Assembly: GCA_000237975.1 (NCBI GenBank)
Contig: CP003179.1
Span: 1,674,001 to 1,738,000 of the forward strand
DNA: 64,000 nt
Reading direction: 5' to 3'
DNA from: Sulfobacillus acidophilus DSM 10332
GTDB taxonomy: Bacteria > Bacillota > Sulfobacillia > Sulfobacillales > Sulfobacillaceae
The position numbers and the translations under genes are program-made. Positions within the stretch are counted from its first letter, which is position 1; the number at the start of each line of letters is the position of its first letter. Shown here in pieces: positions 1-7,171 of the stretch. A model generated the notes under the pieces. It saw only the letters and a program-made list of their open reading frames with translations. It was not told the DNA's origin and ran no database searches.

Positions 1-261
1 GCCGCGATCATTACCGGGCGGTCCCAAGGCGTCGGCGTCTGGGCGGCGACCCAGCGGCCCAAGGACGTGTCGAACCTCTTTTTCTCGGAAGCACATGCGA
101 TTCTCGTGTCCCCGCTTCTCGTCGGTTTTGATGTAGAAAAGGTCAAGGGCTTTGTGCCCGAAGATTATTTGTCACTACGAAACAAGGAGTTTCCACCGTT
201 TTCCTTTTATGCGGTACGACGAGGGGAGAAACACGGTCGGCTCATTCGCGCCGGCTCATAA
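1..261 (+). CDS. DNA-packaging ATPase (HerA/FtsK-type), C-terminal part only
   Basis: An open frame runs in from the left edge and gives 86 residues ending at a stop codon just before the next gene. The piece contains GRSQGVGVWAATQRPKDVS followed by a segment about a residue AHAILVSP. This W-A-A-T-Q-R-P block resembles the sensor strand after Walker B in HerA/FtsK-like ATPases, including genome-packaging ATPases of tailless membrane-containing viruses. Walker A and B would lie outside the window. Directly downstream come a one-helix protein and the probable major capsid protein, which supports a packaging role over a conjugation or chromosome-transfer ATPase. A VirB4/TraG-like conjugative ATPase is the main alternative. 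Confidence 0.6.
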   Translation, partial: AAIITGRSQGVGVWAATQRPKDVSNLFFSEAHAILVSPLLVGFDVEKVKGFVPEDYLSLRNKEFPPFSFYAVRRGEKHGRLIRAGS

Positions 262-274
262 GGAGGTATCCCTC

Positions 275-400
275 GTGAAACTCACCATCGGGGACATGGT
301 GAAGATCGGCCTCGTGGCCGCGGTGTTTATTTGGCTGCTCAAGCTAGTGTTCAAACTGGTCAACATTCCGGGCATTTCGCCGGCTGTAGAGAACCTGTAA
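275..400 (+). CDS. 41-aa one-helix membrane protein of the virus-like module
   Basis: GTG start at 275, chosen because AGGAGG at 261-266 sits 8 nt upstream. An ATG in the same frame further upstream would overlap the ATPase gene. The product is 41 aa with one hydrophobic helix (about residues 11-32, rich in Val, Leu and Ile) and a short polar tail. No family is recognised. It lies between the ATPase and capsid genes, the position where tecti- and PM2-like viruses often encode small membrane proteins of the internal lipid layer. That role is inference from position only. Confidence 0.6.
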   Translation: MKLTIGDMVKIGLVAAVFIWLLKLVFKLVNIPGISPAVENL

Positions 401-415
401 GGGGGGCCGCCGAAT

Positions 416-1369
416 ATGCGCCGAGTGATTCGTCAAATTGCCACCTTTCCCTATAACGGGGCCGGGCAAACGAACATCCTCATCCCGCGGACCGGCTACC
501 TCAGTCGGCTGTGGATCCGCTTTAACGGCACACTGGACAACACGGGGACCGCGGCCGGCACCGCAGGTTATCGGGCGCCGTGGAGCCTCATCCAAAATGC
601 CCGCCTGAACGTCAACGGAAACCTCTATCCGCTGGCAGCCGACGGCTATGGCTATGAAGGATTGGCCCGCGTCATGCGGCCGGGTTACCAAGATAACAGC
701 CAAATGGGCGTGGCGGTCGGGAACAACCCGGTGGAATTTACCACCCAAATGCCGGTGACGGTGACCGACGCCAACATGACGGGCATTTTATGGGTCGGGA
801 ACTCCGAGACCACGACATACTTGGAAATCACCACCCGGTCGGCGACGGATCCGGCGTTCTTTTCGGGGACCGCCACCTTGACTGGGACGTTTGAAGTCTG
901 GAGCGAGTCGTTCCTGTTCAATGCGAACGAACAAAAACCGGACCTGAGCACGCTGCATAACTTTACGGTGCTCCGGCAGCCCATCGTGGGGACCGGCCAG
1001 CAATACGTCAACCTCCCCACCCTCAACCAAGTGTATCTCCGCATCATGCACGTGATTGAGAACAACGGTGTGGCGCTCGGATATACGCCGGGGATGACGT
1101 TCCAGTTACAGATTGAGGACTACGAGTCGCCGGAAACCTGGACCGATGGCGAACTGAACGCCCGGCAGAACTATCTGTATCTCGGGAAGCTGCCCGTCTC
1201 CACCGGATTCCGCGTCTATGACGAGTACTGGACCCGGACGCTCCGGGACGTGATCAACTCGACCGGGCTCACGTTGCTCCAGTCCATCGTGACCATCCCG
1301 GATAGCGTCACCATCACCGCGCCGGCGAACCTGTATACCTATATCGAATCGCTGAGTCCGTTGGGCTAA
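416..1369 (+). CDS. Probable jelly-roll major capsid protein of a tailless icosahedral virus
   Basis: 317 aa. It has no signal peptide or membrane segment, and is rich in beta-forming residues and in Asn, Thr and Gly. The N-terminus reads ...FPYNGAGQTNILIPRTGY followed by LSRLWIRFNGTL, then a P-W-S-L-I-Q-N-A-R-L-x-V-N-G stretch near residues 60-75. This layout is common in double jelly-roll capsid proteins: an opening strand, a first-barrel 'I/L-x-F-x-G' strand, then 'L-I-x-x-x-x-L-x-x-N-G'. The length fits the family (about 270-400 aa). The gene follows an ATPase fragment and precedes many small virion-like genes. Identification rests on pattern and context, not a database match. Two stacked single jelly-rolls or an unrelated structural protein remain possible. 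Confidence 0.6.
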   Translation: MRRVIRQIATFPYNGAGQTNILIPRTGYLSRLWIRFNGTLDNTGTAAGTAGYRAPWSLIQNARLNVNGNLYPLAADGYGYEGLARVMRPGYQDNSQMGVAVGNNPVEFTTQMPVTVTDANMTGILWVGNSETTTYLEITTRSATDPAFFSGTATLTGTFEVWSESFLFNANEQKPDLSTLHNFTVLRQPIVGTGQQYVNLPTLNQVYLRIMHVIENNGVALGYTPGMTFQLQIEDYESPETWTDGELNARQNYLYLGKLPVSTGFRVYDEYWTRTLRDVINSTGLTLLQSIVTIPDSVTITAPANLYTYIESLSPLG

Positions 1370-1381
1370 GGAGGGATCGGC

Positions 1382-1609
1382 ATGAATCTGGAAGCGCTTT
1401 ATGGCGCCGGCGCCGCGGCAACGTTGTCGCGGGACGGGGCAACGGCGCTGAGTATGCTCTCCCTCCAGGCCTTGCCGAACGCCGTATCGCCGTTGGATAC
1501 GCAAAAGGCCATTCAGCAAGCGAAACAACAGGCGGCGGACGCCTGGGGGAACCCGTTGATGTTTGTCCTGGTCGCCGCCCTCATCCTGTGGGCGATGTGG
1601 AGGTGGTGA
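1382..1609 (+). CDS. 75-aa small protein with C-terminal membrane helix
   Basis: Starts 12 nt after the capsid stop, with GGAGG upstream. The N-terminal 50 residues are Ala/Gln-rich and probably helical. A hydrophobic helix follows (about residues 57-74, ending WAMWRW). No family is recognised. It looks like a minor membrane-anchored virion or lysis-linked protein of the same operon. Confidence 0.6.
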   Translation: MNLEALYGAGAAATLSRDGATALSMLSLQALPNAVSPLDTQKAIQQAKQQAADAWGNPLMFVLVAALILWAMWRW

Positions 1610-1614
1610 TCGTC

Positions 1615-2043
1615 ATGACACACTTTGGCAGCGCCTTTGGAGCGGAGATCAGCGCCAACGGCACCCTCTTTGTGGCGGTGTTGGCGCTGGCCGGACTCGA
1701 CTTGGTGTTAGGCGTGGGGCGGGCGCTGGCGGCCAAACGGTTTGCGTCCGGGATGCTCCGCTTAACGGCCGCAAAACTGATCCAAGAGCTGGGCTTACCG
1801 CTGCTGTTGGCGGTGCTGGGCGTGGCGGATCCGGCCTTTGCGTCTTTGGTGGGCGGCGCGTTATGGCTCGCCATTGTGGCCGAGGCGACCAGTATCGTCG
1901 AGCAGATGCGCGGCAAGCAGTCGAGCACGCTCATCCAAGAGGTCATCAAGCTCTTGGCCGGCCTGCATGAGTCCGTGCCGCCGGCGAACGCCTCGCAGAC
2001 AAACGCGGCGTCGCCACAGCAGCCACCGACAGGGGGAAATTGA
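1615..2043 (+). CDS. Holin-like membrane protein
   Basis: 142 aa from ATG 1615, chosen because GGAGGTGG lies 8-10 nt upstream; earlier in-frame starts have no such site. There are two or three hydrophobic segments (about residues 14-33, 56-76 and 79-95). The pattern 'LDLVLGVGRALAAKRFASG...KL' with a later 'AEATSIVEQM' resembles phage holin family 4 (toxin-secretion/lysis) proteins, which have a D-x-x-x-G motif and end their hydrophobic part at an E-x-x-S-I-x-E motif. Its role would be a membrane pore timing release of a lytic enzyme. No endolysin is seen, although a LysM protein lies two genes downstream. The C-terminal tail is a Pro/Ala/Gln-rich linker. Confidence 0.5.
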   Translation: MTHFGSAFGAEISANGTLFVAVLALAGLDLVLGVGRALAAKRFASGMLRLTAAKLIQELGLPLLLAVLGVADPAFASLVGGALWLAIVAEATSIVEQMRGKQSSTLIQEVIKLLAGLHESVPPANASQTNAASPQQPPTGGN

Positions 2044-2044
2044 T

Positions 2045-2608
2045 ATGTCTGATATCGTGGTCCTCCTCATCGCGGTGATTGTGCTCCTCTGGCTGCTCCA
2101 TTCGGTCTTTAGTGGGTCGGCGAGTACGGCGAGTCCGTACCAAGGGAGCAGCATTGGGACATCCGGCATTGTGGCAGCTGTCGATGCCGGAATCAAAGCG
2201 ATAGACCAAACAGCTAGCAGTGCCTCAAAAGAATTGGGGTCACTAGCCGTGAAAGTTGAACGCAACGCGATCACCGGGGCGGCAAAAGCCGCGTCGCATT
2301 CACCGGTCGCGGTCCCGAGCCAAAAAAGCTATAACGCGGCCGTTGGGGACCAACTCTATCCCGGCATCTCGCTCGGGTCCGCAGCGGCTGGCCTGGTGGG
2401 GGGAGTAACCGGGGGCGCAGTCGGGGCAATCATACCAACCACGATCGGCGGCACAATCCAGGGCGCCGTTTCGGGAGTGGAGTCGGTCGGGAAGTTACCG
2501 GGAGTCAAGACCGTCGGGAAGTTCCTTGGTACGCAGGCTAGAGACCTGTCCCATTGGGTCGGCAGCCAAGCACATGACTTCACGAATTGGGTCGGGCATC
2601 TGCTCTAG
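2045..2608 (+). CDS. 187-aa membrane-anchored Gly/Ala/Ser-rich protein
   Basis: ATG 2045 lies one base past the preceding stop, with GGGGGA upstream. An N-terminal hydrophobic helix (residues 3-20) is followed by a low-complexity Ser/Ala linker. A glycine-zipper-like stretch (about residues 110-145, many G-x-x-x-G spacings) may be membrane-active. The tail has a repeated 'SHWVGSQ / TNWVGHL' pattern. The family is not recognised. Glycine-zipper segments occur in virus membrane-remodelling and tube-forming proteins, so a role in genome delivery is possible but unproven. Confidence 0.55.
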   Translation: MSDIVVLLIAVIVLLWLLHSVFSGSASTASPYQGSSIGTSGIVAAVDAGIKAIDQTASSASKELGSLAVKVERNAITGAAKAASHSPVAVPSQKSYNAAVGDQLYPGISLGSAAAGLVGGVTGGAVGAIIPTTIGGTIQGAVSGVESVGKLPGVKTVGKFLGTQARDLSHWVGSQAHDFTNWVGHLL

Positions 2609-2620
2609 GAGGGGAAAACG

Positions 2621-3583
2621 ATGGCACAACACGATCAGAACCTCATCTATGGCGTGATTGCCCTGGCCGTCGGACTTGTCGGCTTTGAATTGTGGAAGAA
2701 CGGCACTTTGGCCCGCTGGTTTCACCTCGGATCGACCGCAGGGAGCGGCGCGGCAGCCGGGACACCTTCGTCTAGTGGAAGCGGGGCCGGCAGTAATAGT
2801 GGGTCCGGCGCCGGTTCTAGCAGTGGGGGGACACTCAGCATATCCGGCGCCGGGCACTATACGGTACAAAAGGGCGATACCTTGTCGGCTATCGCCGCGC
2901 GGTATGGCATAAGCCTTGCGGCCTTGGAAGCCGCGAATCCGCAAATCAAAGATCCTAACCTGATTTACCCGGGTGAAACCATCACGATCCCAGGCGGATC
3001 GAGCGCCGGCTCTAGCGGCTACGCAGGCGGCGGCACAGGGTCGAGCGTGCCGGTCTCGACGGGATCAAGCGGCACGCATCAGTTTAACGTGTCGCAGACC
3101 AAGATGAGCTATACGGTACGGAAGGGCGATACCCTGTCGGCTATCGCCCAGGCACACGGCGTTAGTCTTGCGGCCTTGGAGGCGGCCAATCCCCATATCA
3201 CGGACCCGAATCTCATCTATCCAGGCGAAACGGTCTATATCCCCACCAGCATCGCCACGAGTACCCAAACTGTGCAGACTTCGACCGGCTCGGTCGTATC
3301 GACGGTGACCCGACGGAACGGCCTAACCATTCCCAGTGTCCACGTGTACCGCGGCACAGCCTCCACGGTGACCAATCCGTCAACGGGTCAAGTTGCGCTC
3401 GACAAGCGCACCTACTCGCCCTGGCGGTCAAGCACATCAGGGAGTGCCGTCACCGTTCAGCGGGGGCAAAATCTGTGGAGCATCGCGCAGGCGCATGGGC
3501 TAAGTTTGTCGGCAATTGAGCGGATGAACCCGCAAATCAAGAATTTCAACCTCATCTACCCGGGTGAGGAGGTGCACGTCTAA
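2621..3583 (+). CDS. Membrane-anchored protein with three LysM domains
   Basis: 320 aa. An N-terminal hydrophobic helix (residues 9-22) acts as anchor and is followed by a Gly/Ser-rich linker. Three LysM domains follow, at about residues 81-125, 165-210 and 275-320. Each starts with 'YTV-x-K/R-G-D-T-L-S-A-I-A' or similar and ends with 'NLIYPGE'. LysM binds N-acetylglucosamine of peptidoglycan. No catalytic domain is present, so it probably tethers the particle or its delivery apparatus to the cell wall rather than cutting it. The first two repeats are nearly identical at DNA level, suggesting internal duplication. A host spore- or wall-associated LysM protein is the alternative, but the gene is embedded in the virus-like operon and overlaps the next gene. 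Confidence 0.75.
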   Translation: MAQHDQNLIYGVIALAVGLVGFELWKNGTLARWFHLGSTAGSGAAAGTPSSSGSGAGSNSGSGAGSSSGGTLSISGAGHYTVQKGDTLSAIAARYGISLAALEAANPQIKDPNLIYPGETITIPGGSSAGSSGYAGGGTGSSVPVSTGSSGTHQFNVSQTKMSYTVRKGDTLSAIAQAHGVSLAALEAANPHITDPNLIYPGETVYIPTSIATSTQTVQTSTGSVVSTVTRRNGLTIPSVHVYRGTASTVTNPSTGQVALDKRTYSPWRSSTSGSAVTVQRGQNLWSIAQAHGLSLSAIERMNPQIKNFNLIYPGEEVHV

Positions 3584-4038
3584 TGGGTCCGCTCATCCAG
3601 GAGCTTGTGCTCAAAGGGCAGGGACGCCTGTACGAGCAAGACTTTTTCTTGGCGGCGACGACAACGCAACCGCAGACGTTTGAGCCGGCGGCAAACTTTG
3701 TCTGGATCTTTTATGAGTTCGATCTGGAGCCGCATGACATCAACCTGAGCTTGCAATTGACCGGACCGAACATCGCGGGCAACGCGACGCTCCGAAGCTT
3801 GGGACGGCCGCTGGAAGGAGCCTACCTCGCGATTCCAGGCGGCCCGCTGAACGCGACCATGAACAACAACACCGATAGCGGCGCCGTGATCACATTCCGG
3901 TACGTCGAACTCACCGCATATTGGTACGCCAAACTGATGAATCCCGCGTATGCCGGCGAGACGGCCGCCTGGACGCATGTGCTCAATCAGGCCAACACGA
4001 TGCCGGGGGCGCCGGCCGCGAAGGGAGGCGGACGCTAG
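3583..4038 (+). CDS. Candidate virion protein, 151 aa
   Basis: The ATG at 3583 overlaps the stop of the LysM gene (TAATG), implying translational coupling. The protein is soluble, with alternating hydrophobic/polar stretches typical of beta sandwiches and aromatic residues around 'FVWIFYEF' and 'YWYAKLMN'. No family is recognised. Its size and composition suit a single jelly-roll or spike/vertex protein, but that is inference. Confidence 0.55.
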   Translation: MGPLIQELVLKGQGRLYEQDFFLAATTTQPQTFEPAANFVWIFYEFDLEPHDINLSLQLTGPNIAGNATLRSLGRPLEGAYLAIPGGPLNATMNNNTDSGAVITFRYVELTAYWYAKLMNPAYAGETAAWTHVLNQANTMPGAPAAKGGGR

Positions 4039-4364
4039 TGGGTGAGATCCTCAATAGCGGCATGATGTGGCGAGGGTACAACACGGCAGATCCCAACAAC
4101 TCCTACGCCACCACAACGGCCGGAACGGCCCTGACCCAGGGCTTTACGCAGTACGTGAACCGCGTGATCGTGTACAATCTCGGGCCGGTCCCGTTGTACG
4201 TAAAGTTTGGAGGGGTCGCCGCCTCGAACACCAGCTATGACATCGTGTTACCGCCGCGCACGGGGTTTGCGGGGGGCCTGAACACGAATGCCGTGTCGGT
4301 CTACTCCGCCGATGCGGTGACAGTGTATATAGGCGGGTTCCGGGAGGACAACACCAGCATTTAG
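4038..4364 (+). CDS. Candidate virion protein, 108 aa
   Basis: GTG 4038 overlaps the previous stop by one base; GGGAGG lies 9 nt upstream. The protein is beta-rich, with 'YVNRVIVYNLGPVPLYVKFGG' as the core, a pattern seen in small capsid-associated or receptor-binding domains. No family is recognised. Tight coupling to neighbours on both sides places it in the same operon. Confidence 0.55.
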   Translation: MGEILNSGMMWRGYNTADPNNSYATTTAGTALTQGFTQYVNRVIVYNLGPVPLYVKFGGVAASNTSYDIVLPPRTGFAGGLNTNAVSVYSADAVTVYIGGFREDNTSI

Positions 4365-4374
4365 GGGTGATAAC

Positions 4375-4833
4375 GTGAGCGAATTTACGATGTTTCCAAT
4401 CCCGGCCGTCGATGCCCAAACGGGCATTCCCCAAGTGGAATCCGTGCCGGTGGCCGGGGCGCCGGTGATCATCGGCACGTTTAGCTATACCAACTTTACG
4501 GCGTCGAGTACGTATAAGGCGATCATGTCCGGCGTGCTGCACCGCAACGCCGCCGCCCGGTCGTTCATCATTGCCAACACCTTGAATGAGGCGCTGACCA
4601 GTCTGGACTTCTATCTCTTTGACAGTACGTTGTCTACCTACTCCAACACCGGCGGCGGCCAAAACCTGTCCGATACGAACGGCGTGGCGTCGAACGGCTA
4701 CGCCCAATACACTTCAGAGGCCGCCGGCATCCTGGCGTTCCATGGCGATTCCGTAATCATCGAGATGGGCATGGGGGCCACGGCGCCGACCACCGGGGAG
4801 GTGCAGGTGTACGTCGTGGAGGTGTTTCGCTAA
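4375..4833 (+). CDS. Candidate virion protein, 152 aa
   Basis: GTG 4375, with GGGGTGATA upstream. Beta-rich, no membrane segment. It contains 'SFIIANTLNEALTSLDFYLFD' and a C-terminal 'GEVQVYVVEVF' strand. The opening strand and repeated F-x-Y-x-x-F patterns resemble, loosely, the two preceding candidate virion proteins, so these genes may be related structural subunits. No family is assigned. Confidence 0.5.
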   Translation: MSEFTMFPIPAVDAQTGIPQVESVPVAGAPVIIGTFSYTNFTASSTYKAIMSGVLHRNAAARSFIIANTLNEALTSLDFYLFDSTLSTYSNTGGGQNLSDTNGVASNGYAQYTSEAAGILAFHGDSVIIEMGMGATAPTTGEVQVYVVEVFR

Positions 4834-5021
4834 TGGCCTCCAAGCGATTCGTAAGGCTTGAACGCGCAGTGGAACGCGAGTACCGAAAGAAGGGATATGG
4901 CTTGAAACGGGCACGAAAGATAGGCCGGGCGGTAGCCGGCAAAGTGGCGCAAATGCGGCGCAAGGCGGCCCGTGCGGCCAAACGGGGCGCCCGTAAAGTG
5001 TGGCAGAGACATTTATTCTAG
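4833..5021 (+). CDS. Very basic 62-aa protein, possible nucleic-acid binder
   Basis: The ATG overlaps the preceding stop (TAATG). About 40 percent of residues are Lys or Arg and there is almost no acidic charge after residue 15. It is predicted to be one long helix. Such proteins condense DNA or bind RNA. In this context it could package or neutralise the viral genome. No family is recognised. Confidence 0.55.
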   Translation: MASKRFVRLERAVEREYRKKGYGLKRARKIGRAVAGKVAQMRRKAARAAKRGARKVWQRHLF

Positions 5022-5033
5022 GGGGGAACAGTA

Positions 5034-5156
5034 ATGGCGTTAGGACGGCATCATCGGCGGGAGTGTGACTGCGCGTTTTGCCGGCGGGCGGCGGAACTCC
5101 ACCGCCATCGGCATCATCATCGCCAGCATCGGCGGCATCGAAGGGAGCGGGCGTAA
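5034..5156 (+). CDS. 40-aa His/Arg-rich peptide with CDCAFC motif
   Basis: ATG 5034 has a strong GGGGGGAA site upstream, and the stop TAA (5154-5156) overlaps the next ATG (TAATG). The peptide has about 10 His and 12 Arg, plus C-D-C-A-F-C near residue 12. It could bind metal or nucleic acid. It is too short for family assignment, but the ribosome-binding site and coupling to both neighbours argue it is translated. Confidence 0.45.
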   Translation: MALGRHHRRECDCAFCRRAAELHRHRHHHRQHRRHRRERA

Positions 5157-5341
5157 TGAACGCGGATAAAGTGGGTTTCTGGGTGAGTGGAGGCATCATG
5201 GTGTTGGCCTTGCTCTGGGCCGTATGGAGACTCGGGAAGGAGGCCGGCGCGGTTCGAGCGCACCGAGAACGCGATTTTGCGGATTTGCGGAAAAAAGTCT
5301 TGGATCTCGAATGGCAGCGGACTGAAGGAAAGGAGTTGTAA
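5156..5341 (+). CDS. 61-aa small membrane protein with coiled-coil tail
   Basis: ATG 5156 overlaps the previous stop by one base. A helix at about residues 7-23 (GFWVSGGIMVLALLWAVW) is followed by a charged tail with heptad-like leucines (about residues 35-58). No family is recognised. It has the layout of a small spanin- or holin-accessory-like protein, but there is no direct evidence for that. Confidence 0.5.
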   Translation: MNADKVGFWVSGGIMVLALLWAVWRLGKEAGAVRAHRERDFADLRKKVLDLEWQRTEGKEL

Positions 5342-5346
5342 TCGTC

Positions 5347-5763
5347 ATGGCATTAAATGGTGGAAGCGGTATGGCAGCATCGGGGTGGGGAACCGGTTAC
5401 AATAACGGGAGTACCACTGCATATAAAGTGCCGGCTTACTTAGTCCAGTCCGGCGATACGGTAACGGCGATTATCGAGAACTTTTACAACGATACGTCAG
5501 TAAATCAATGTATCGTTAACGCACTGACAGCCTTTAACGCCGGGAATGGCACGGCACTCGATTGTAACGGTAATTTGTATGCCGGATACTGGATCCTACT
5601 CCCGACGAGTTTGTATGATGGGACAACGCAGTATGATTTTCAGTGTGGGTTGTGGGAACCAAATCCCGTGGCGACTGGACTCACAGGCGTTACGGGAAGT
5701 TGTGCGCTATCGTGCGCAGGATTTGCGACAGTAGGAGACACATGTGGAGCGGGGACAGTATAA
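5347..5763 (+). CDS. 138-aa protein with degenerate LysM-like domain
   Basis: Starts 5 nt after the preceding stop, with GGAGTTG upstream. Residues 27-80 read 'VPAYLVQSGDTVTAII...' and end 'LYAGYWILLP', the skeleton of a LysM domain (V-x-S-G-D-T ... L-x-x-G-x-x-I-x-L-P). The middle is altered and contains two Cys. Four more Cys lie in the C-terminal part, suggesting disulfides in an exported protein, although no signal peptide is visible. It is the last gene before a strong terminator. Confidence 0.55.
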   Translation: MALNGGSGMAASGWGTGYNNGSTTAYKVPAYLVQSGDTVTAIIENFYNDTSVNQCIVNALTAFNAGNGTALDCNGNLYAGYWILLPTSLYDGTTQYDFQCGLWEPNPVATGLTGVTGSCALSCAGFATVGDTCGAGTV

Positions 5764-5791
5764 CGGGGGCTGTTATAAGCAGCCCCCGTTA
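5761..5791. terminator. Strong bidirectional terminator hairpin at the end of the virus-like module
   Basis: A perfect 12-bp stem (5761-5772 with 5780-5791) encloses a 7-nt loop. The stop codon of the upstream + gene is the first base of the stem, and the - strand lipoprotein gene ends at 5773, inside it. It separates the + operon from the convergent - genes. No long T-run is seen on either side. Confidence 0.7.
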
Positions 5792-6165
5792 TAGTGTGGA
5801 GTAGCCGGGATGGGGCCATCATACCAGACAGGCCACGGCTGATAGGCCTGGGACAAAGCCTGCAAGTAAATTGCATCAGGAATGTCTGTCTTTGGATGAG
5901 CGGGCGGCTCAAAATAATAACTACCGCCGGCAAAATAGACTGGAGGACAGCCGTACTTGGTCCAAGTCTGCCGAATGATAGTGGGTTGCCGTTGCATTAG
6001 CCACAATTCGTCGGCATACGTGCGGTTAGTTTTGTGCATCGTTTGAGAAATGTGAACACGGGCAGTCCCGGCCGATGCGGACCCAGACGACGTTGTATGA
6101 AAGCCGCATGCAGTTATTAATATCGTTAAACCTAGGACTGTTACCAACATAGGTACTTTGTTCAT
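5773..6165 (-). CDS. Lipoprotein of unknown function, 130 aa
   Basis: It has an N-terminal signal with lipobox (VLGLTILITAC-G), so the mature protein starts at about Cys20 and is membrane-tethered outside. AGGAGG lies 8 nt upstream. The mature part is rich in Tyr, Pro and Trp. No family is recognised. Its ribosome-binding site overlaps the end of the next lipoprotein gene (6170-6847), so the two form one transcript. Confidence 0.65.
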   Translation of the reverse strand: MNKVPMLVTVLGLTILITACGFHTTSSGSASAGTARVHISQTMHKTNRTYADELWLMQRQPTIIRQTWTKYGCPPVYFAGGSYYFEPPAHPKTDIPDAIYLQALSQAYQPWPVWYDGPIPATPHYNGGCL

Positions 6166-6169
6166 CGTG

Positions 6170-6847
6170 TTATCCTCCTAAACCGATATCGGCATTGTAT
6201 AGATGTACATTCGCCAAGATATGGTCAATGATTTGGGTGTCGGGGCCGGAGCCAATGACCATGACGCCTCCGGAATAGTCTGGTTGCGTAAATACTGCTC
6301 CAATGGCGCCATTAGAGCAGCCAAAGACATACCAGTCTTGATTCACTTGTTGATTCATCGTACAACCATTCGGAACGGGCATATCCGGATTAAACGGATC
6401 GGACTGCACCAAGGAATTATGATTAAAGCCATAGGATGAACTGACCGTGAACTGGATTTGGTCGGCATTATTCGGTGAAGAGTACGTGATAGTACCGCCT
6501 CCATTGGCACCTGTCTGAACGGAAGGAGCACCCCACGTAGAAGGGAAAATACCATATCCGATAGGAGTCCCAACGGGGCCAGGGATCGTGACAGACACCC
6601 ACGATACGGCGGAAGATGGCGTACCACTAGGACTGGCAGACGGGGGAACGGCCGGAGCTGAAGACGGTGCATTCGAAGGACCGTTAGATGACGTGGACGC
6701 CGGCGAAGTGGAAGGCGTTGGAGACGATACGGTGGATGTCGGAGAAGGCTCAGACACCTTAGTTGAAACGGTCGCCGGGCCCCCGCAGCCGGCCAGCAGA
6801 CCCGCGACGGCCGCCAGACCGAAAAGCGCTATATGCAATTTGTGCAT
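6170..6847 (-). CDS. Lipoprotein of unknown function, 225 aa
   Basis: A signal peptide ends at the lipobox LAGC (Cys21). A 60-residue Ser/Thr/Pro linker follows, then a globular C-terminal half (about residues 85-225) with two Cys (NGCTM and FGCSNG). GAGGAGGT lies 10 nt upstream of ATG. This is the typical architecture of an exported sensor or ligand-binding lipoprotein with a wall-spanning spacer. No family is recognised. Confidence 0.65.
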   Translation of the reverse strand: MHKLHIALFGLAAVAGLLAGCGGPATVSTKVSEPSPTSTVSSPTPSTSPASTSSNGPSNAPSSAPAVPPSASPSGTPSSAVSWVSVTIPGPVGTPIGYGIFPSTWGAPSVQTGANGGGTITYSSPNNADQIQFTVSSSYGFNHNSLVQSDPFNPDMPVPNGCTMNQQVNQDWYVFGCSNGAIGAVFTQPDYSGGVMVIGSGPDTQIIDHILANVHLYNADIGLGG

Positions 6848-7171
6848 ACCCTAACTACCTCCTCATGCGAAAGTGGCATATCCGGTGCGTCGCGCAGATG
6901 ATCTATACTGGATTTACCAAAGAAACCCTTGACTGTCAACCAAAACAGATGCAGAATGGATGGCAAAGGGATCAGGAACGTCCGATAAGACACATTATGT
7001 TAACTAATGCAATAAGCAGAAGGGGAATCGCGGACTTTGGGCTACCGTTTCGGCTACTTTGGGCTACTCACATGTTTGCTAACTCCTTTTGCACGAGGTC
7101 GCCTTTGAGGTCGCCTTTAATGATGACACCGGTTCGATACCGTGGGAAAATGTCGGAAGCATTGACGAAGA
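6848..7171. other. Intergenic region with no secure gene
   Basis: 324 bp between two lipoprotein genes. It contains short direct repeats: a CGGCTAC/GGGCTAC motif three times at about 7023-7068, and GAGGTCGCCTTT twice at about 7098-7120. A 35-codon - strand frame near 7070-7177 includes 'VIIKGDLKGDLVQKELANM', which may be a scrap of a larger gene. I cannot assign it. Confidence 0.3.
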
